Shown piece after piece: positions 23,560 to 35,756 of a stretch of 64,000 nt of DNA (positions within the stretch are counted from its first letter, which is position 1; every line of letters starts with the position of its first letter). The DNA comes from Pogonophryne albipinna (Eukaryota > Chordata > Actinopteri > Perciformes > Artedidraconidae). Under the pieces are notes generated by a model. It was not told the origin of the DNA and ran no database searches. It worked only from the letters and a program-made list of their open reading frames with translations. The translations under genes and the position numbers were made by a program. The stretch is from NCBI GenBank assembly GCA_028583405.1, contig CM053256.1:25889325-25953324 (forward strand). Direction: 5' to 3'.

Positions 23560-25380
23560 ATAGTTGTGGAAAGGCTAGATGTACTCAATCAAGAGGACTT
23601 CCTACGATATTCATTCTCTCTCTCACTTCCCCAGCAGCCTCTAAAATACTACTCTTTTAATTGACCGACTACATTTTCCCATGATCCCCAACAGCCAATC
23701 ACTGTGCAGCTGTCACATTTTAAATCTGTTCTCCCCTCTCTGCAGTTAGTGGTTCTTTCAGGCTTCATGGCATTGAAGTCCACTCCAAATGACCTCTCCT
23801 TTAAATTACATCGTATAAAGATAGGGTCTAATTGCCAAAGACTATTCAAACTTCTATCAAAATAAGTCTCTCCTGATTAAATGATGATCAGATGTGATAT
23901 TAGCCTTAACAGCATTTAACATTCACCCAGCTGGAATGTATGCATGTAGGCAGTTACACATGTGGACAAGCCAATAACTTAGTTAGCAATGCATACATAA
24001 AAAGTATACAGTACGGACTGTGTGTGCCTTCAGATAATTCCATTTATAGTGCACATTTATTGATGTATTTGAATGATGTCCCGTGGACAAGCGTATATCT
24101 AAAGATCTCGCAGAGAAACTTTGTGAAGAGGAAACCTTACACTGCTCTTCCTGCCCTGTGTCCCATCAGCAACTCTCTCCTAAGAAGCAGTGAATGAAAT
24201 TACCAAGGTGACATTTGGCATGGGTTAAATGACCCTGCTCTTTGTGAGGAAAGTTAAATGTTTCTGTGGTGTCCAGGCATTTTTTCATCCTCCAAGTGAG
24301 CGTTTTGTGTTTCTTTCTATGGTTTATCAAGCCTTTGTACATTTGTACCTCTTCTTTGGTGTTGTGCATTTGGGTCTTGAGCCTTGTATCATAGTAACAG
24401 TTTATAATGAAGAGCAGTCTTTAGGGAGGGTTTAATCTATTACAATAAGTGAAATGTTTCAAAAGGTATCGCTGCTCTGCTGAACAAATCAATGCACTTT
24501 CTACTTCAGAATGTTTATCACCAAACACTGTACAGACCAGCCTTCCATTAAAGCCTCACACCATCATTATACTGTATATCATAGAGTCCATCAGTGATCT
24601 TTTACTAGAACCATACTTAAGTTTTATCAGCCATGCTATCAGCTTTGTGAGGCAACGCCAACATGCTGATGTTTTTTATACCCTGGGCAAAGGAATAAAG
24701 GTTGCAGTGCTTTATGTTCCTCATCTCTGTGTGTGGAGTGAAGCCAAGACATATGATCACATTTCTGAAAGTAATTACTCTCCATATGTCGGCAATGGGC
24801 ATGCTCATGTGGTTGGATATATTCCCAATTGCACATTCCACAGTTCTCCTAAGAGAAAGGTGGAGCATGATCTATATTAGAAGATTTGCATGGCCAAAAA
24901 TAACCAGGGCTGACATTTTAAAATAATTTGCTGACACACAAGAGACACACTTAATATGGGTGTTATTCAAATTACATTTATAAAAAAGATAAAATGACAC
25001 TGTGGGTAAACATGAAGACTATCATAGCTTGCAGAACCACCACTTATTCCTTGAAACGTATTACGTTTACATTCCAACCCCTGATATCACACATTTAGGT
25101 AGGAATCTACCTCTATCTTTGTGAGACTATTAACCTTACATGTCTGACTTCTCTGCAGTAGGCGTTCACTGTGGCTGTGTTTTGTTCATAGCCATATACA
25201 TCTTTAAAGTCTGTTTCCCATATCTCCACACTCAAAACATTCATCTGTCCTGTGCTGGTGTAACCGATGTATAACTTCACTTGTTTATATTTCAGTAAAA
25301 TCATTTTTGTCCATACTTTCTTTGTAAAACTTGTCACTGTCACTTTATTTTTTAGATGCTTTTATTTTGAAAAGTACGTT
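23560..25380. other. Intergenic, nothing recognised
   Basis: Several ORFs of 65-143 codons occur, but they have no family pattern, overlap on both strands and show no splice context. Confidence 0.4.
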
Positions 25381-25429
25381 TAATTTTTGGTACTCTTGGC
25401 ACCGGCACATTTCTGTAGACTCGCGCTAC

Positions 25430-26030
25430 TTTCCTCAGTTAGCTTCAGGCCCGACTGAGGAAAAGTAAGTGGAACAAGTGGTGTCATAAATGTTGTATTT
25501 GATATGTTAATAGATTGTTTAATGTTACACTTCACACAAGCCAAAGTTGTTGCAGTTAATATCTATATTTTGCCGTGTGTAACTGTAGTTTATATAATGT
25601 GCAGCACTTCAAACAGTGTGTGTGAGCTTTCTAAAGTTTAGCTATGCTAACCTAACATGTGGGTGTTTTCTTCCACTGAAAGTATTAAGGTAGAAAGCTG
25701 ATTAAGTAATTTCCAGCTGTAATTATATGCTGCTTTGCACAGGTATGTGGGTATTCTTTTTGTGTTTTGTAACTGTAAATTGTATTGCTTGTTTTGCAAG
25801 TGTAAATTAATGGTTATATTTTTATATATTAATTTACAAAGAAAAACCGGTTTGCCACCATGGATAAATGTATATCTGTTAAAAGAATATGTTAATTGTA
25901 TTATTTAGAACTCTGTGTATACTTTCCTGAGTTAGCTTCAGGCCCGACTGAGGAGAATATTAAGGTAGAAAGCTGATGAAGTCATTTCCTGCTGTAATTA
26001 TGTGCTGTTTTGCACAGATAATAAATCCTG
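25430..26030. repeat. Pair of diverged local direct repeats
   Basis: CCTCAGTTAGCTTCAGGC...GACTGAGG at about 25432-25464 recurs at 25925-25953. ATTAAGGTAGAAAGCTGAT plus about 50 more bases at 25682-25745 recurs at 25958-26020. In the second place the two blocks are joined. Each first block can form a hairpin with a 7-bp stem. Confidence 0.6.
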
Positions 26031-26177
26031 GTTGGCAAGAAAGAAGTTGTTTGCATCCGATAAACACAACACAACGCAGAGATCACATGTGGCGTCAAAC
26101 CAGACCGGTTACACTGGCATCGTTAGAGCCATCCCTGTGTTTAACTCTGAATGAATCGAAGACTTAGTTAGGAATCC

Positions 26178-26363
26178 TTGTTTCCAAACTTTAATGACAA
26201 ATTTACCAAACCTGAGTTGAGTTTGTTCCCTAACAGCTCATCCCGTATAAATGGCGAAACACCGCAGATGGTAAACCACGTGGATGGCACTGAAAGCGGT
26301 GTGACGGCAATATTCCCATTGAATAAGGGGGAAACCCTCTTTAACCCTCTGAGACCCACATAG
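26178..26363 (+). other. ORF fragment A, repeated in diverged form at about 29336-29500
   Basis: The plus frame reads FPNSSSRINGETPQMVN then HVDGTESG. The minus frame reads PLSVPST-x-FTI-x-GV-x-x-FI. The second copy matches in both frames, so I cannot tell which strand, if any, once coded. I do not recognise the family. Confidence 0.35.
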
Positions 26364-26521
26364 GACATTTCCGTTTTTGTATATTTTTGTGTTTTGCCTT
26401 ATAAATTGTCATTTCTTTACAGTATAATCAAGTTTTGCACATCCCAGAAATCAGCACAACCTCAGCTAATGATATATGTCACTCATTAGAGACTTCTATA
26501 CAATATAATATGGGATATTTG

Positions 26522-27894
26522 CAGTGACGTGCGGTGAGGTTCATGGCTGGTGAGGCACTGACTCTTTCAGAGTCAGATTTACAAATATTATATATTTTGA
26601 CCTTAAAGGTGGCGGAGTAGGTAATTTTAGAGAAACCAGCTCGAGTGCGCTAGAATTTGAAAATACACAGCCCCTCCTCCAACACACACGAACGCGCACA
26701 TGACCAATGAGGGCACGAGATAAGTTTGTGCACAGATGGAAGGCTGACAGGCAGGTTATTTTAGCCGGGCCGGCTAAAATGAGTGGTCGTGCTTTTTACA
26801 GTACTACGGCTTCCACAGATTAAATGTTTTTATGTATTTTTTGTCAAAGCACTTAAGATATTCATTGCTATCGGGATGTTAAGAGCATTCCATGGAATAT
26901 AACAAAAAGTGTATATCGTGCCAGTTTCTCAAAATTACCTACCCCACCTTTAATCGAAATATTCTGTTATTTTCAAAAGCTTTTTTAGTCTGATGCTTCG
27001 ATTCATTTTAAACAGACCGTTCAACAAAAGGATAGCCTACCCAAAATCTAAATATTGGATTGTTCTCTCTTAGTAAGATCCCATTTTCATTACAAATGTG
27101 GTCTTACCTTGACTTGAAGATGAAGTCCATGCTATCCTTCTGGACAACAATCTTTATTACTTTTTTGTAAAAGTCCTCCTTATCTTCCTCTAGTTTCAAA
27201 AGCCTAGCTTGTTGTTTATATATACAGTCTATGGTCTACCGTCTCTGCTTAGAATAACAGTAGCAACAAGAACCTGTGGGCTCACTTGCGCCCCCTTCAG
27301 TGCGGCAGAGGTTGTGGCTGCCTCCCCTGGTGCTTTTTTCATTGCCGTTGTATGATGAGACCAGCGAGCTTAAATATCATATATACGTGAAATAAGTTAT
27401 TTAGAGACTATGGATGGCGAGGATAAATGTAATAAAGGGATCTACAAACATTACATTGGTGACATACAGTGAGATGGTGCAGGCATGCGCTTAGGGCCCG
27501 CTTTCCAGACAGTTTCTGTGGGGTGACGCATTCTGAGGTGAGGCAGAGCTCATCTGTGCCTCACCTTACCCCACAGTAACTGGCTTGAGCACGCTCACAA
27601 AATAAGTGCCCGCGCTAAGTTAGTGCCCGTGCTCCAGCAAGTTACTGTGGGCTTCTGTGAGGCAGAGCTCGTCCCTGCCTCACTTCTCAATCTCATCGCT
27701 CCCCGTAGTTGTAACGGAGTTCGGCAAATTAGCCGATTTTTACTATAAAAAGCGATTGGAATCAAACAGAAATCACATTTACAACACAGATCAGTGGACA
27801 CATTTTATTATTATTATTATTCTTTTTTTCCGTTACATTGGAGAATGACAAGTGAGGCTCTGCCTCACCTGCCTCCCCTGACCGCACGTCGCTG
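26522..27894. mobile_element. hAT MITE (CAGYGACGTGCGGT), exact 8-bp target duplication
   Basis: The ends CAGTGACGTGCGGT and ACCGCACGTCGCTG are flanked by GATATTTG at 26514-26521 and 27895-27902. It is 1,373 bp. The same family appears inverted at 46912-48277 and 57224-58589. A TTAA MITE is nested inside all three copies at the same place, so it was part of the amplified unit. Confidence 0.93.
26603..26953. mobile_element. TTAA MITE nested in hAT MITE
   Basis: TTAAAGGTGGCGGAGTAGGTAA at the left and TTACCTACCCCACCTTTAA at the right. It is the same family as 6607-7652. Confidence 0.85.
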
Positions 27895-28163
27895 GATATT
27901 TGCCCATAAAACATTTTTTTCTTTTAAAACGGAGCTTGAATTTTTGACTTATTTCATTAAAAATAACTGCTAACCATAACATTGAAAAGAACATTCAACA
28001 CAGACAATTGCACACATTTATTATCATTGTATCAGAACTGATTAGAAGATTCTAACTTATTCTGTTCATTAGTTATGCCCATTCTTTTGGGCAGTTTTTT
28101 TGCAAAGGAATTGTAAAAGAAATTGTCAAGACTACACATGATATATGTGACCCCCTCTCTATC

Positions 28164-29341
28164 CAGGGCTCAACGCTAACTTTTAAAAGTGGTTGCCAGG
28201 CTGGCAACCAGGCATCAGCTTTTGGTTGCCAAAACTGAAAATACGGTTGCCATTTTTAGTCACCTTATATTTTAAATAATTAAGATACTATACAGTTATA
28301 CATCAACTTAATAATGAAAATGTGACACAAAATAATGTTCCAATGCTTTACAATAAGTAATTAACACACTTATTTGAAACGTAAGTGGTAGTAGACTTGT
28401 CCACCCTCAATTGCTGGTATACAAAATACCAGTAGTGCGGTTGTTCTTCACAGATCCCTCACAAATGAATTGAGCAAGTCACTAGTTTCTTGGTCATCCG
28501 TTGTCTCCCTTTCAAATGTGGGTTTTCTTGACCTTTGTGCTGACCCCCACCTTAGATCCATTGGCCCTTCAGCATTGAAGTCTTGGATTGGCCAGACTAA
28601 TACATTTCTAATGTTAAATAAATTAAAACCATTCACAGTTAAGAATTAGATATGAATTATTAATGCTGTAAATGACCTTTAATATGTCTAACTATATTTA
28701 AAATGTGTTACCTTTTTATAGAAGTGACTATATTTCGAAGATTTTAGAAGATTTCCTATGGTAAAGTTTCGTTTAGCACTTTTATTTTGGTAGTAATAAG
28801 ATCGGGACTCTTATTTTGAAGGAACTTTTACCGGAAGTGAATACACAACGGAGCAGAATGTACATATATATTTCGCCTCCCAAGACTTTACACATTTCCT
28901 CTTTGCTTTTGTTCGGGTTCACCTTGCGCGTTATCAGTTGAATCACTTTGAACATTCGTTTGAGATGTTGACGGGTTGGCCGAACTTTTTACCCCACAGT
29001 CAAACAACTTAATTTGCTTCGCCATTTTTTGTAAAACATACACACCGCGCACCGCGCATGCGATTAAACGTGCATCGCTTTCTGGCTCCGTAATCACACC
29101 AATGCACGTGCAACTTAAGTATCAGGTTCCGACTGGTCACAACAATAATTAAATATCACTCTTAATACAACAAATAATGAATATTTATCTATTTTGGGGT
29201 GCACATTTAGCTGTTTGCTGTTCTTATTTCTTTATGTTAGAAACTGGTTGCCACTGATGGCAACCAAAGGCCAAGAAGTGGTTGACATTTTTTCTGAATG
29301 GTTGCCAATGGCAACCTGGCAACCGTTACTGTCGAGCCCTG
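28164..29341 (-). mobile_element. hAT-like deletion derivative (CAGGGCTC ends)
   Basis: The ends CAGGGCTCAACGCTAAC and GTTACTGTCGAGCCCTG are inverted repeats, and both subterminal regions carry TGGTTGCC/GGCAACC repeats. The flanks share CTATCC, but a clean 8-bp duplication is not visible. On the minus strand a Met-Ala-Lys-Gln-Ile-Lys-Leu-Phe start at 29025 resembles N-termini of hAT transposases. Confidence 0.7.
28888..29025 (-). pseudogene. hAT transposase N-terminal remnant
   Basis: 45 residues starting MAKQIKLFDCG followed by a Ser/Thr/Gln-rich linker and a stop. Transposases and domesticated zinc-finger proteins of this class often begin with such a short M-x-K-x-x-x-LFxF peptide. The zinc finger and catalytic domain are absent, so only the start survives. 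Confidence 0.45.
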
Positions 29342-29500
29342 CTATCCAAATCCACTTCCAAGAGCAAAGCCGTGTCACCAACTTCTGCGTTTGCTAACAG
29401 CTCATTGGGTATGAACAGCAAAACACCAGAGATGGTAAACTGTGTGGATGGCACTGACAGCGGGGAAACTTGGATATTTAAGTCCCTGATAAACACACCG
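29336..29500 (+). other. ORF fragment B, diverged copy of fragment A
   Basis: The plus frame reads NSSLGMNSKTPEMVN then CVDGTDSG. About 16 of 22 residues agree with fragment A around NSS, TP, MVN, VDGT and SG. It begins directly at the right end of the hAT-like element 28164-29341. Confidence 0.35.
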
Positions 29501-29512
29501 CCTCGATCAGCT

Positions 29513-29855
29513 GATCAAATCAAATCAAGTTTTATTTATAAAGTGCAGTACATAAAATAAAAATAGCCTACAGTAGAGCCACTTTACAGCAAATACAACA
29601 GCACAGATTGTTCAGAATATCAGAATGAGAAAAACGACACCCTCTATCCTTAGACCCTCACATCGTACAAGGAAAAACTTCCAGAGAAAACCCACAGTTT
29701 AAGGGGGAAAATGGGAGAAACCTCAGGGAGAGCAACAGAGGAGGGATCCCTCTCCCAGGATGGACAGACGTGCAATAGATGCCGTGTGTAAATCGAAGAG
29801 ATAATACATTTTTACAGCATATAGACCGAATGTTAGGAAATGCATGTGTCCATGA
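29513..29855 (-). mobile_element. Second copy of the fish dispersed repeat seen at 22968
   Basis: It begins with ATCAAATCAAATCAAG then TTTTATTTATAAAGTGC (minus-strand retroelement tail) and continues with the body shared with 23066-23280. Confidence 0.7.
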
Positions 29856-29947
29856 TAACCATGCAGCTCATCTTTCATGAACACCACCACTTTGGTCAAT
29901 CTCGAGGCAAACAACACACTGTCAAGTCCTACCGGCTCACTGACAGC

Positions 29948-32040
29948 CAGTGGCGGCTCCAGGGTATGGCTGGGGTAGGCTACAGCCATACCAAGAAATG
30001 GCTTAGCCCCACCTTGAAAAATTATGTTAAAGTAAGCAAAAAGAAGTCCGTCAACTCGCGCGGAGTAAATTGCACAGACAGCAGTTAGTAAGATTGATTT
30101 CAGTAGCCACTTGTCTGGAAACGGATTTGAAAACTTTTGTCACGTAGTGATCGTCTTCTCAATAAAACATCTTTGATAATGTCTTCTGGCCAATCAGAAT
30201 CAAGATTGCAGGAAGTCCCGACGGAGAATAATTTTGCGGTACAACCACTCTTTATACATCCATGGATACAACATTATGTGTTGATAGAAATCAACACGTA
30301 ATGAAATAAGACCCCACGGTTTGATGATTGATAGGTGTGTGGGCTGTCTTTCATTTTGACACACAGAACAATTGGGGCTATCCACCCTTATCCACAATTT
30401 TAAGTAATTCACACAGCCTTTCCTCTTCTCTCTGTGAGGAGCAGCAGGCTCAGCTTTCAGAACAAAGTAACAAAAAACAAAAATGGCATTCATCTTTTTA
30501 AATATGTCGTGTAGTAATAGATTTTTTTTTTTTTCTTCTCAAGAGAGTACCAGAATGTGTATTTTATGTTAGTATTTAAAAAAAAATCTCCAGCAGGCAG
30601 GCCCGGACTGACTGACAGACCCGGAAAAAATTTTTTATGTATGTATTGTGAACGCAACTGCTGCGCAAATGTGGGTCTGCCTCACAGAGGGTGACTGGCT
30701 GTCTACATGATGTGGCCTGCCGACATGGCCACTTTCATACAGATCATACACTAACGCCCTCGATTGGTCTCTGTGTGTCATTCAAGCTCGGGAGGGTGTG
30801 TGTGTGTGGCGCGAGCGAGAGAGAAAGCGCGCGCACCGGTTACGTGTATTGTTGTTGTTAGCATCTGGTGCTAGCTAGCTGCGCTAACGGATATAATGAG
30901 CTGTCAACAAGGTGGAGGAGAGTCCTCTGCTGTCAGACTGAGAGACTGATAACTACAGCTCAGGTGAGGTAAAGGACTCTCTGAGTGTTTAGATAGTTAA
31001 CTTAGTCTAAGTTCTCTGTGGGTTTCAAACGGTTTGGTCACCATTTATGTAAACACATATTTCCATTTGAAGGGGGAGTGATTAGTAAAATATGCATGAA
31101 TAATTAAAAGAAAATGTTAAATAGGTGAAAAAAGGTAAGATAAACTTTAAAAATGTGTTGAGAGCTAAAACTAGTCTTAGCTGCTGCCTCAAAGAGGAGC
31201 AGGGGGGAGACCGGTGAGGCTGGTTCAGGAGCCCAGACATACTCACAACTATAAATGAACCAAAAACAAATAAATAAACAAGTTTCAATGTTTTTTCATA
31301 TTGGATATGGTATGTTATTGGTTATGGCCATGTTCTTATGATTTTATGATTATTTAAATGTACAGTGCTGTTTCATATGGGTGTAGTCTCTTTATTTTCC
31401 CCTCAAAGTGCACCAGATTGATGCATTTAAGTCCAACATTTAAAAAAAAAATCTTACTGAGGGGAGCATGCCCCCGGACCCCCCTAGAGGATTTGAGGTC
31501 CACCTCCACTTAAAATATGTTCACATGGACAGGTTCCTAAATAGATTTGCAAAAATGTTTTAAATAGTAACCCATGTCCATATGTTTATTCTGGGGTAGT
31601 AGATTTAAAGTTTAGGACTATCACTATGGGCAGCAACGCTGTAAATATTGACAAATAAATCCAGGAAAATGGCTCAAAAGAAAACTGGTAGTGGCCTGGC
31701 TGGGTGTATAATTCCCGGCCTGACTTATTGTCCCAGTCCGGCCCTGCCTGCAGGGGTTGGGTTTTCAGCACGTCAACGCTTTCACCTGTGGGGAAATTGC
31801 AGGATTGGCTCCAGGTCGCCCTTTTTCTTACTACTAAGACAAATGTGCCTTTTTATTTCATACAGTTCAATTTGGATTGAGACAGGGAAATAATCTAAAC
31901 CTCACGCGTGGCGTTTCACTGTCAAGGGGCGCGATATAGCGTGTATGTAATTACATTGTAAATACTGACTTGAGCCCCACCACTGTATGGGTTAGCCCTA
32001 CCATAGATTACCCAACAAAAATACTCTGGAGCCGTCACTG
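29948..32040. mobile_element. hAT element (CAGTGGCGGCTCC), exact 8-bp duplication, carries another hAT
   Basis: The ends CAGTGGCGGCTCCAGGGTA and CTCTGGAGCCGTCACTG are flanked by CTGACAGC at 29940-29947 and 32041-32048. It is about 2.1 kb, of which 1,149 bp is a nested element. No intact transposase. Confidence 0.92.
30598..31746. mobile_element. hAT MITE nested inside 29948-32040
   Basis: The ends CAGGCCCGGACTG and CAGTCCGGCCCTG are flanked by CCAGCAGG (30590-30597) and CCTGCAGG (31747-31754), 7 of 8 identical. The interior shares blocks with 5100-5340 and with the GCATGCCCCCGG region at 45870 and 49180. A possible 5' UTR exon with donor CAG|GTGAGG lies at about 30963. Confidence 0.8.
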
Positions 32041-32094
32041 CTGACAGCCAGCAGAATCTCCTCCACAGCAACACTGTTATCCTGCTGGACTATG

Positions 32095-32215
32095 GGAAAA
32101 GAGAGAAGAATAAAACAGGAGAGCAGAGAAGAAAATGGGAGGGAGGATAAGAGAAAAGAAAAAGAAGAAAGAGGAGAGGAGAAAAGTAAAGAAAAGAAAA
32201 AGAGAAGAATGGGCA
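32095..32215 (+). repeat. Purine-rich low-complexity tract
   Basis: GA/AAG-rich sequence on plus (AGAGAAAAGAAAAAGAAGAAAG and similar). It produces spurious Lys/Glu-rich ORFs. Confidence 0.8.
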
Positions 32216-32479
32216 GAGCGTTCTCTTGGTTGCCATGTGGCGGTGGAAAGCAGGAGTCTGTCTGCTCTGCGTCTGGAACTCATTTGAAATGTGAGACTAT
32301 AGGGACTGCTCCAAAGACAGATGATAGTCAGGAGATAGGAAATCACTGTTTTGACTTGCCACCAAGCTATTTTCAGGCCTCTTTGCAAAAACTGTGCAGA
32401 TTGCAAATGTCAAGCAACAGAGGGATTTGTTCTATAAATATTAACATTGGATTACCATTTGCATAGGATCACAGAGCTT

Positions 32480-33640
32480 GTGCATTTTTTTTAAATTACA
32501 TATTTTGCATAAACAGCTTCATAATAAAATGGTTAATATCACATGGCTATTCTGCAGAACTCTTGCTTAATATTTTTGCTTATCGTGATTTGAACGAATA
32601 CGTGTTAATTGCAGGTGGGCACATTAACCTTAAAGCCTAAAGGTAATTGAATCATAAAGGATTTTTAAACTTCTTCAACCTAATATAGACATTTGTATAA
32701 TCCTGTACAGCAAAACTGTATCACATATATTTGTATACTCTTTTTTGACTTGGGTATAGTTCTCAGAAAGTAAAACAAATGAAAAAACGCGTTGCTTTCT
32801 TTTTTGGGAACTTAATTTCTCACTAATGTTTTTATTGTCATCATGCCTCTTGCACACAAAATGATACCCTTAATTTGTAAAATGCATAGGTCTGGTATGA
32901 TCTTTTCAAATTAGCCAAACACATACAGATGTGTTGTCCCTGGTTATATTATATAGGCTTCAATAACACTGAGGAAAAACATGCACGTTTCACTGCTTTA
33001 CTGCTTAGTAGGATACGGGTTAGCAGAGCCATATCTGAGCTCTGCTTGCTCAGCACTTCGCTCAGTGTCTCGGCTTGTTTCATGCTGCACGGCTGAAGGG
33101 GAAACGTTAGTCTGAAACAGGCTTACCATGGTTCCTAAGCCCGGCCGAGGGCATTCCACTTCAGCCTCTTCAGGTAGGTTTAACGCCAACACATCCCGTG
33201 GAGCGGAGCCCGGGGACCCCCGAAAGTCACTGGTCCTGAAGTTGTAGCCGGGCGTAAGTCACTCAACTACTTTATTTTAGAAAATATTTCCACAGGTGAC
33301 TATGCAAAAAGGTCCTCAGCTGCACAGGTAACATCAGCGTACTGTCATTATCTTTGCTGCAGATTTAAGTTTGATGAGCAGGCTGTCGCGAGCCCAGCCT
33401 CCCTCACGCGGGAACCCGCTCCTCCACGCGACCTTCTACGAAAGTGATTTCAAAATAAATGCCACTGTGTTTACGGAGGGACGTAGTGAAATATGAGAAG
33501 TCTTCCCCCTCCACAACATAGCGTCCTCAAGGAAGACCTGACAAAGGAAAGACTCTCTCGAAACGTTGAGGGAAAAATAGATGGACGGATAAAAAGATAT
33601 ATGGCTGGAAAGACGAATGGACAGTGGTGGACTGTAACTA
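32480..33640. other. Intergenic, possible lone exon at about 33129
   Basis: A Kozak-like ACC-ATGG at 33126-33130 opens 15 codons that end at a donor (TTCAG|GTAGGT, about 33172). I found no matching second exon. The rest is unassigned. Confidence 0.25.
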
Positions 33641-34000
33641 AGTACATTTACTAGGGATGTAACGATTCACAGAAGTCACGGTTCGGTTCGTACCTCGGTT
33701 TGGAGGTCACGGTTCGGTACGGGTTCGGTACAACAAGAAAAAGCAAAAAAAAGTCCCAAATGCATAATTCCAGGTTTGTTGTTATTTATTTTTGAACAGT
33801 AGTGCAAATTTCAGTTTAAAAATAAGGAACTCTGACATTTTGAATAATTAACTGTATTAAACAGTTAAAAACAAACCACAAACAGTACCACAAACACTCA
33901 GATGGCCATATTATCTATAATGGTTTCATCAAGCTGTATAACTAAAAAGAATGTCTTGAAAATATTACATCATAAATAATAAGCCAAAAGCTTCCGTTAT

Positions 34001-34284
34001 TTATTTTGGTCTCACTGCTTTCATTGGCTTCTTAAAAACAGCGGGGATCAGCTGTTGAACTGCTGTTGTCTTTTGCTGGGCTCCGGTGATTGGCAAATCT
34101 GGTTGATGCCTTCTGATACGATTTAGCATGTTTGGCGTGTGTTTCCATGAGCATACCGCACCGCTGTCTAACAACGCCGACACACCGTCCTCGTCCGATC
34201 CACCACTCGCACACTTCATCGTTATTGTAGTCCACAGGGAACCCGAAATGTTCCCACACAGCTGATTTAAAAGAAGCAGGTGGG
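34001..34284 (-). pseudogene. BED zinc-finger remnant of hAT transposase
   Basis: Minus-strand frames read FKSAVWEHFGFPVDYNND, typical of the start of a BED finger. After frame changes come a TPNMLNRIRRHQPDLP segment (the H-x-x-x-H half of the finger) and a Q/V-rich linker. At least two frameshifts separate the pieces. The catalytic domain is absent, since only about 350 bp remain to the element end. Confidence 0.6.
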
Positions 34285-34375
34285 TATGAAGGTAGATATG
34301 GTGCAAAATGCGAGAGCGTGTAAAACCTGATGTGAGCACTTGCAGAAAAAAAATCTGAGCTTGTGTGCATACATT

Positions 34376-34490
34376 TACACTTGTATAAAATATCCACGTA
34401 ACTGTGAACCAAATGTACACTTGTATAAAATATCCACGTAACTGTGAACCAAATTTACACTTGTAAAAAATATCCACATAACTGTGAACC
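34376..34490. repeat. Subterminal iterons of left arm, about 38 bp x 3
   Basis: Three copies of a unit with TACACTTGTATAAAATATCC then ACGTAACTGTGAACCAAAT. The right arm has two inverted copies at about 38210-38288. Confidence 0.8.
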
Positions 34491-34859
34491 AAATTTGAAG
34501 TCACAGAAGAAAAAAATAAGTTTTGTAGCTTGTAGAAAAAAAATGAACATAGTGATGAAATGTTCACTTGCAGAAAAATACATATTTTTTAAATATATTT
34601 TCCATTACAACTGCAACTTTATTTATTACTACCTCTCAAATCAGTCATTACAACTTGACGAATCTGCTCTGTGGCAGTATAAATCGACGAATCTGCGGTC
34701 TTGACTTTTGCTACACTTCTTGCGATAAATGTGTCGCAAAAGTAATTTTCACCTGTAGATGTGGGGGGTTGGAGCGAAGGGGCGGAGCTATCAGAAGGAC
34801 GAGGCTCGGGTGACTGGAGACTGCGGGCTAACGGTTCGTGTCGCTACCAGTCCGCTGAC

Positions 34860-35756
34860 ATGGCGCATCAATCAACGGTAAATGTTGCCCATTACTTGCC
34901 CAGTATTACTTTGAATATTATTATTGTGATTGAGGATTAAATCCGCTTTGAAGACCACCGTTTTATATCGTGCAGTTTAGCGGCAAAATAACTTCAGTCA
35001 GCCAGCTAACGCTAGCTTTGTTGAGTTTATGCTAGCTAAACAAGTAGTGGTTGTAGTCTACAGCAGTCATTAATATATTATAGCCTACTGCTTTGGCACT
35101 AACGGTTGATAACCGTTGATGAAAATAAAACCAATTGAACTGTAATGAAATAATGACAAGTTTTATAATTGTCTTGGGCTCCTGCTGTGTTTTTAAAGCC
35201 TTTGTAAATTATCCATGCTATTTTCTATTTAGAACGAAGACTTCAGAATCTTAAAATCCCTTAACGTTTGTATGCAATTGTGCTAAATTCAACTCTGGAA
35301 TCAAGCAAATATTAATGTTTGCATGACATTAGTTATTTATATTTTGCCATCACTGAACTATACGTTTAATACATTTAAGTCAAGCTAAGGTACATGTAAT
35401 GGTAGCTAGTTAGTACTCTTACCTGTGATGCCTCCTCCAAACAGCATAATAACCAGACTGTATCATTAAAACTAAGTACCAGTTCTAGATCCTTGACTTT
35501 AGACAAACAATTCAAAAGACAACATGTATTTAAAGACCAATCTTTATTTGAAGGTGCCTCTTAACCTGAGATATTAGTTATACAGTAATAGTATTGACAA
35601 TCTAAAAAAACTGAGCAACTCAACAGTCAACTTTATATTTCTTATTGTCCAAAGCATTTATTATTTTCATTTTTCCCCTCTCATATTCAGTGTGGACGGA
35701 TTGAGACAGCCTGGCGTCCAGAGCTGCTGAGACTTCAGGGAGAAACCTCCGTGTGA
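34860..35756 (+). CDS. Putative two-exon 27-codon micro-ORF in the foldback element
   Basis: Exon 1 is 34860-34877, ATG GCG CAT CAA TCA ACG, followed by a donor GTAAAT. Exon 2 begins after a pyrimidine-rich acceptor (TCCCCTCTCATATTCAG) at 35691. It adds 21 codons, including CGRIE, a Trp at position 14 and an RPELLRLQ run, to a TGA at 35754-35756. AATAAA follows at 35984-35989. The right arm carries the same exon 1 inverted (ATG at 37840). This is an inference from splice signals only. It could be a decoy or a non-coding transcript, and I know of no homologue. Confidence 0.3.

Noticed and set aside
24449..24880. ORF of 143 codons on plus
   Set aside because: No recognisable motif, overlapping minus-strand ORFs of similar length and no splice or promoter context.
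32077..32466. Opposed ORFs rich in Lys/Glu or Phe/Ser
   Set aside because: They are produced by the purine tract and have no independent support.
33530..33575. CTGACAA...CGAAACGTTG, similar to hammerhead-ribozyme cores found in Penelope-like elements
   Set aside because: The core needs CTGANGA, and here the G is replaced by A. The stem II pairing is poor and there is no Penelope-like reverse transcriptase nearby.
34444..34704. Matching 86-codon ORFs in the two arms (also 37996-38256 minus)
   Set aside because: They are similar only because the arms are inverted copies. They run through the iterons and AT-rich DNA, and the substitutions do not look codon-constrained.
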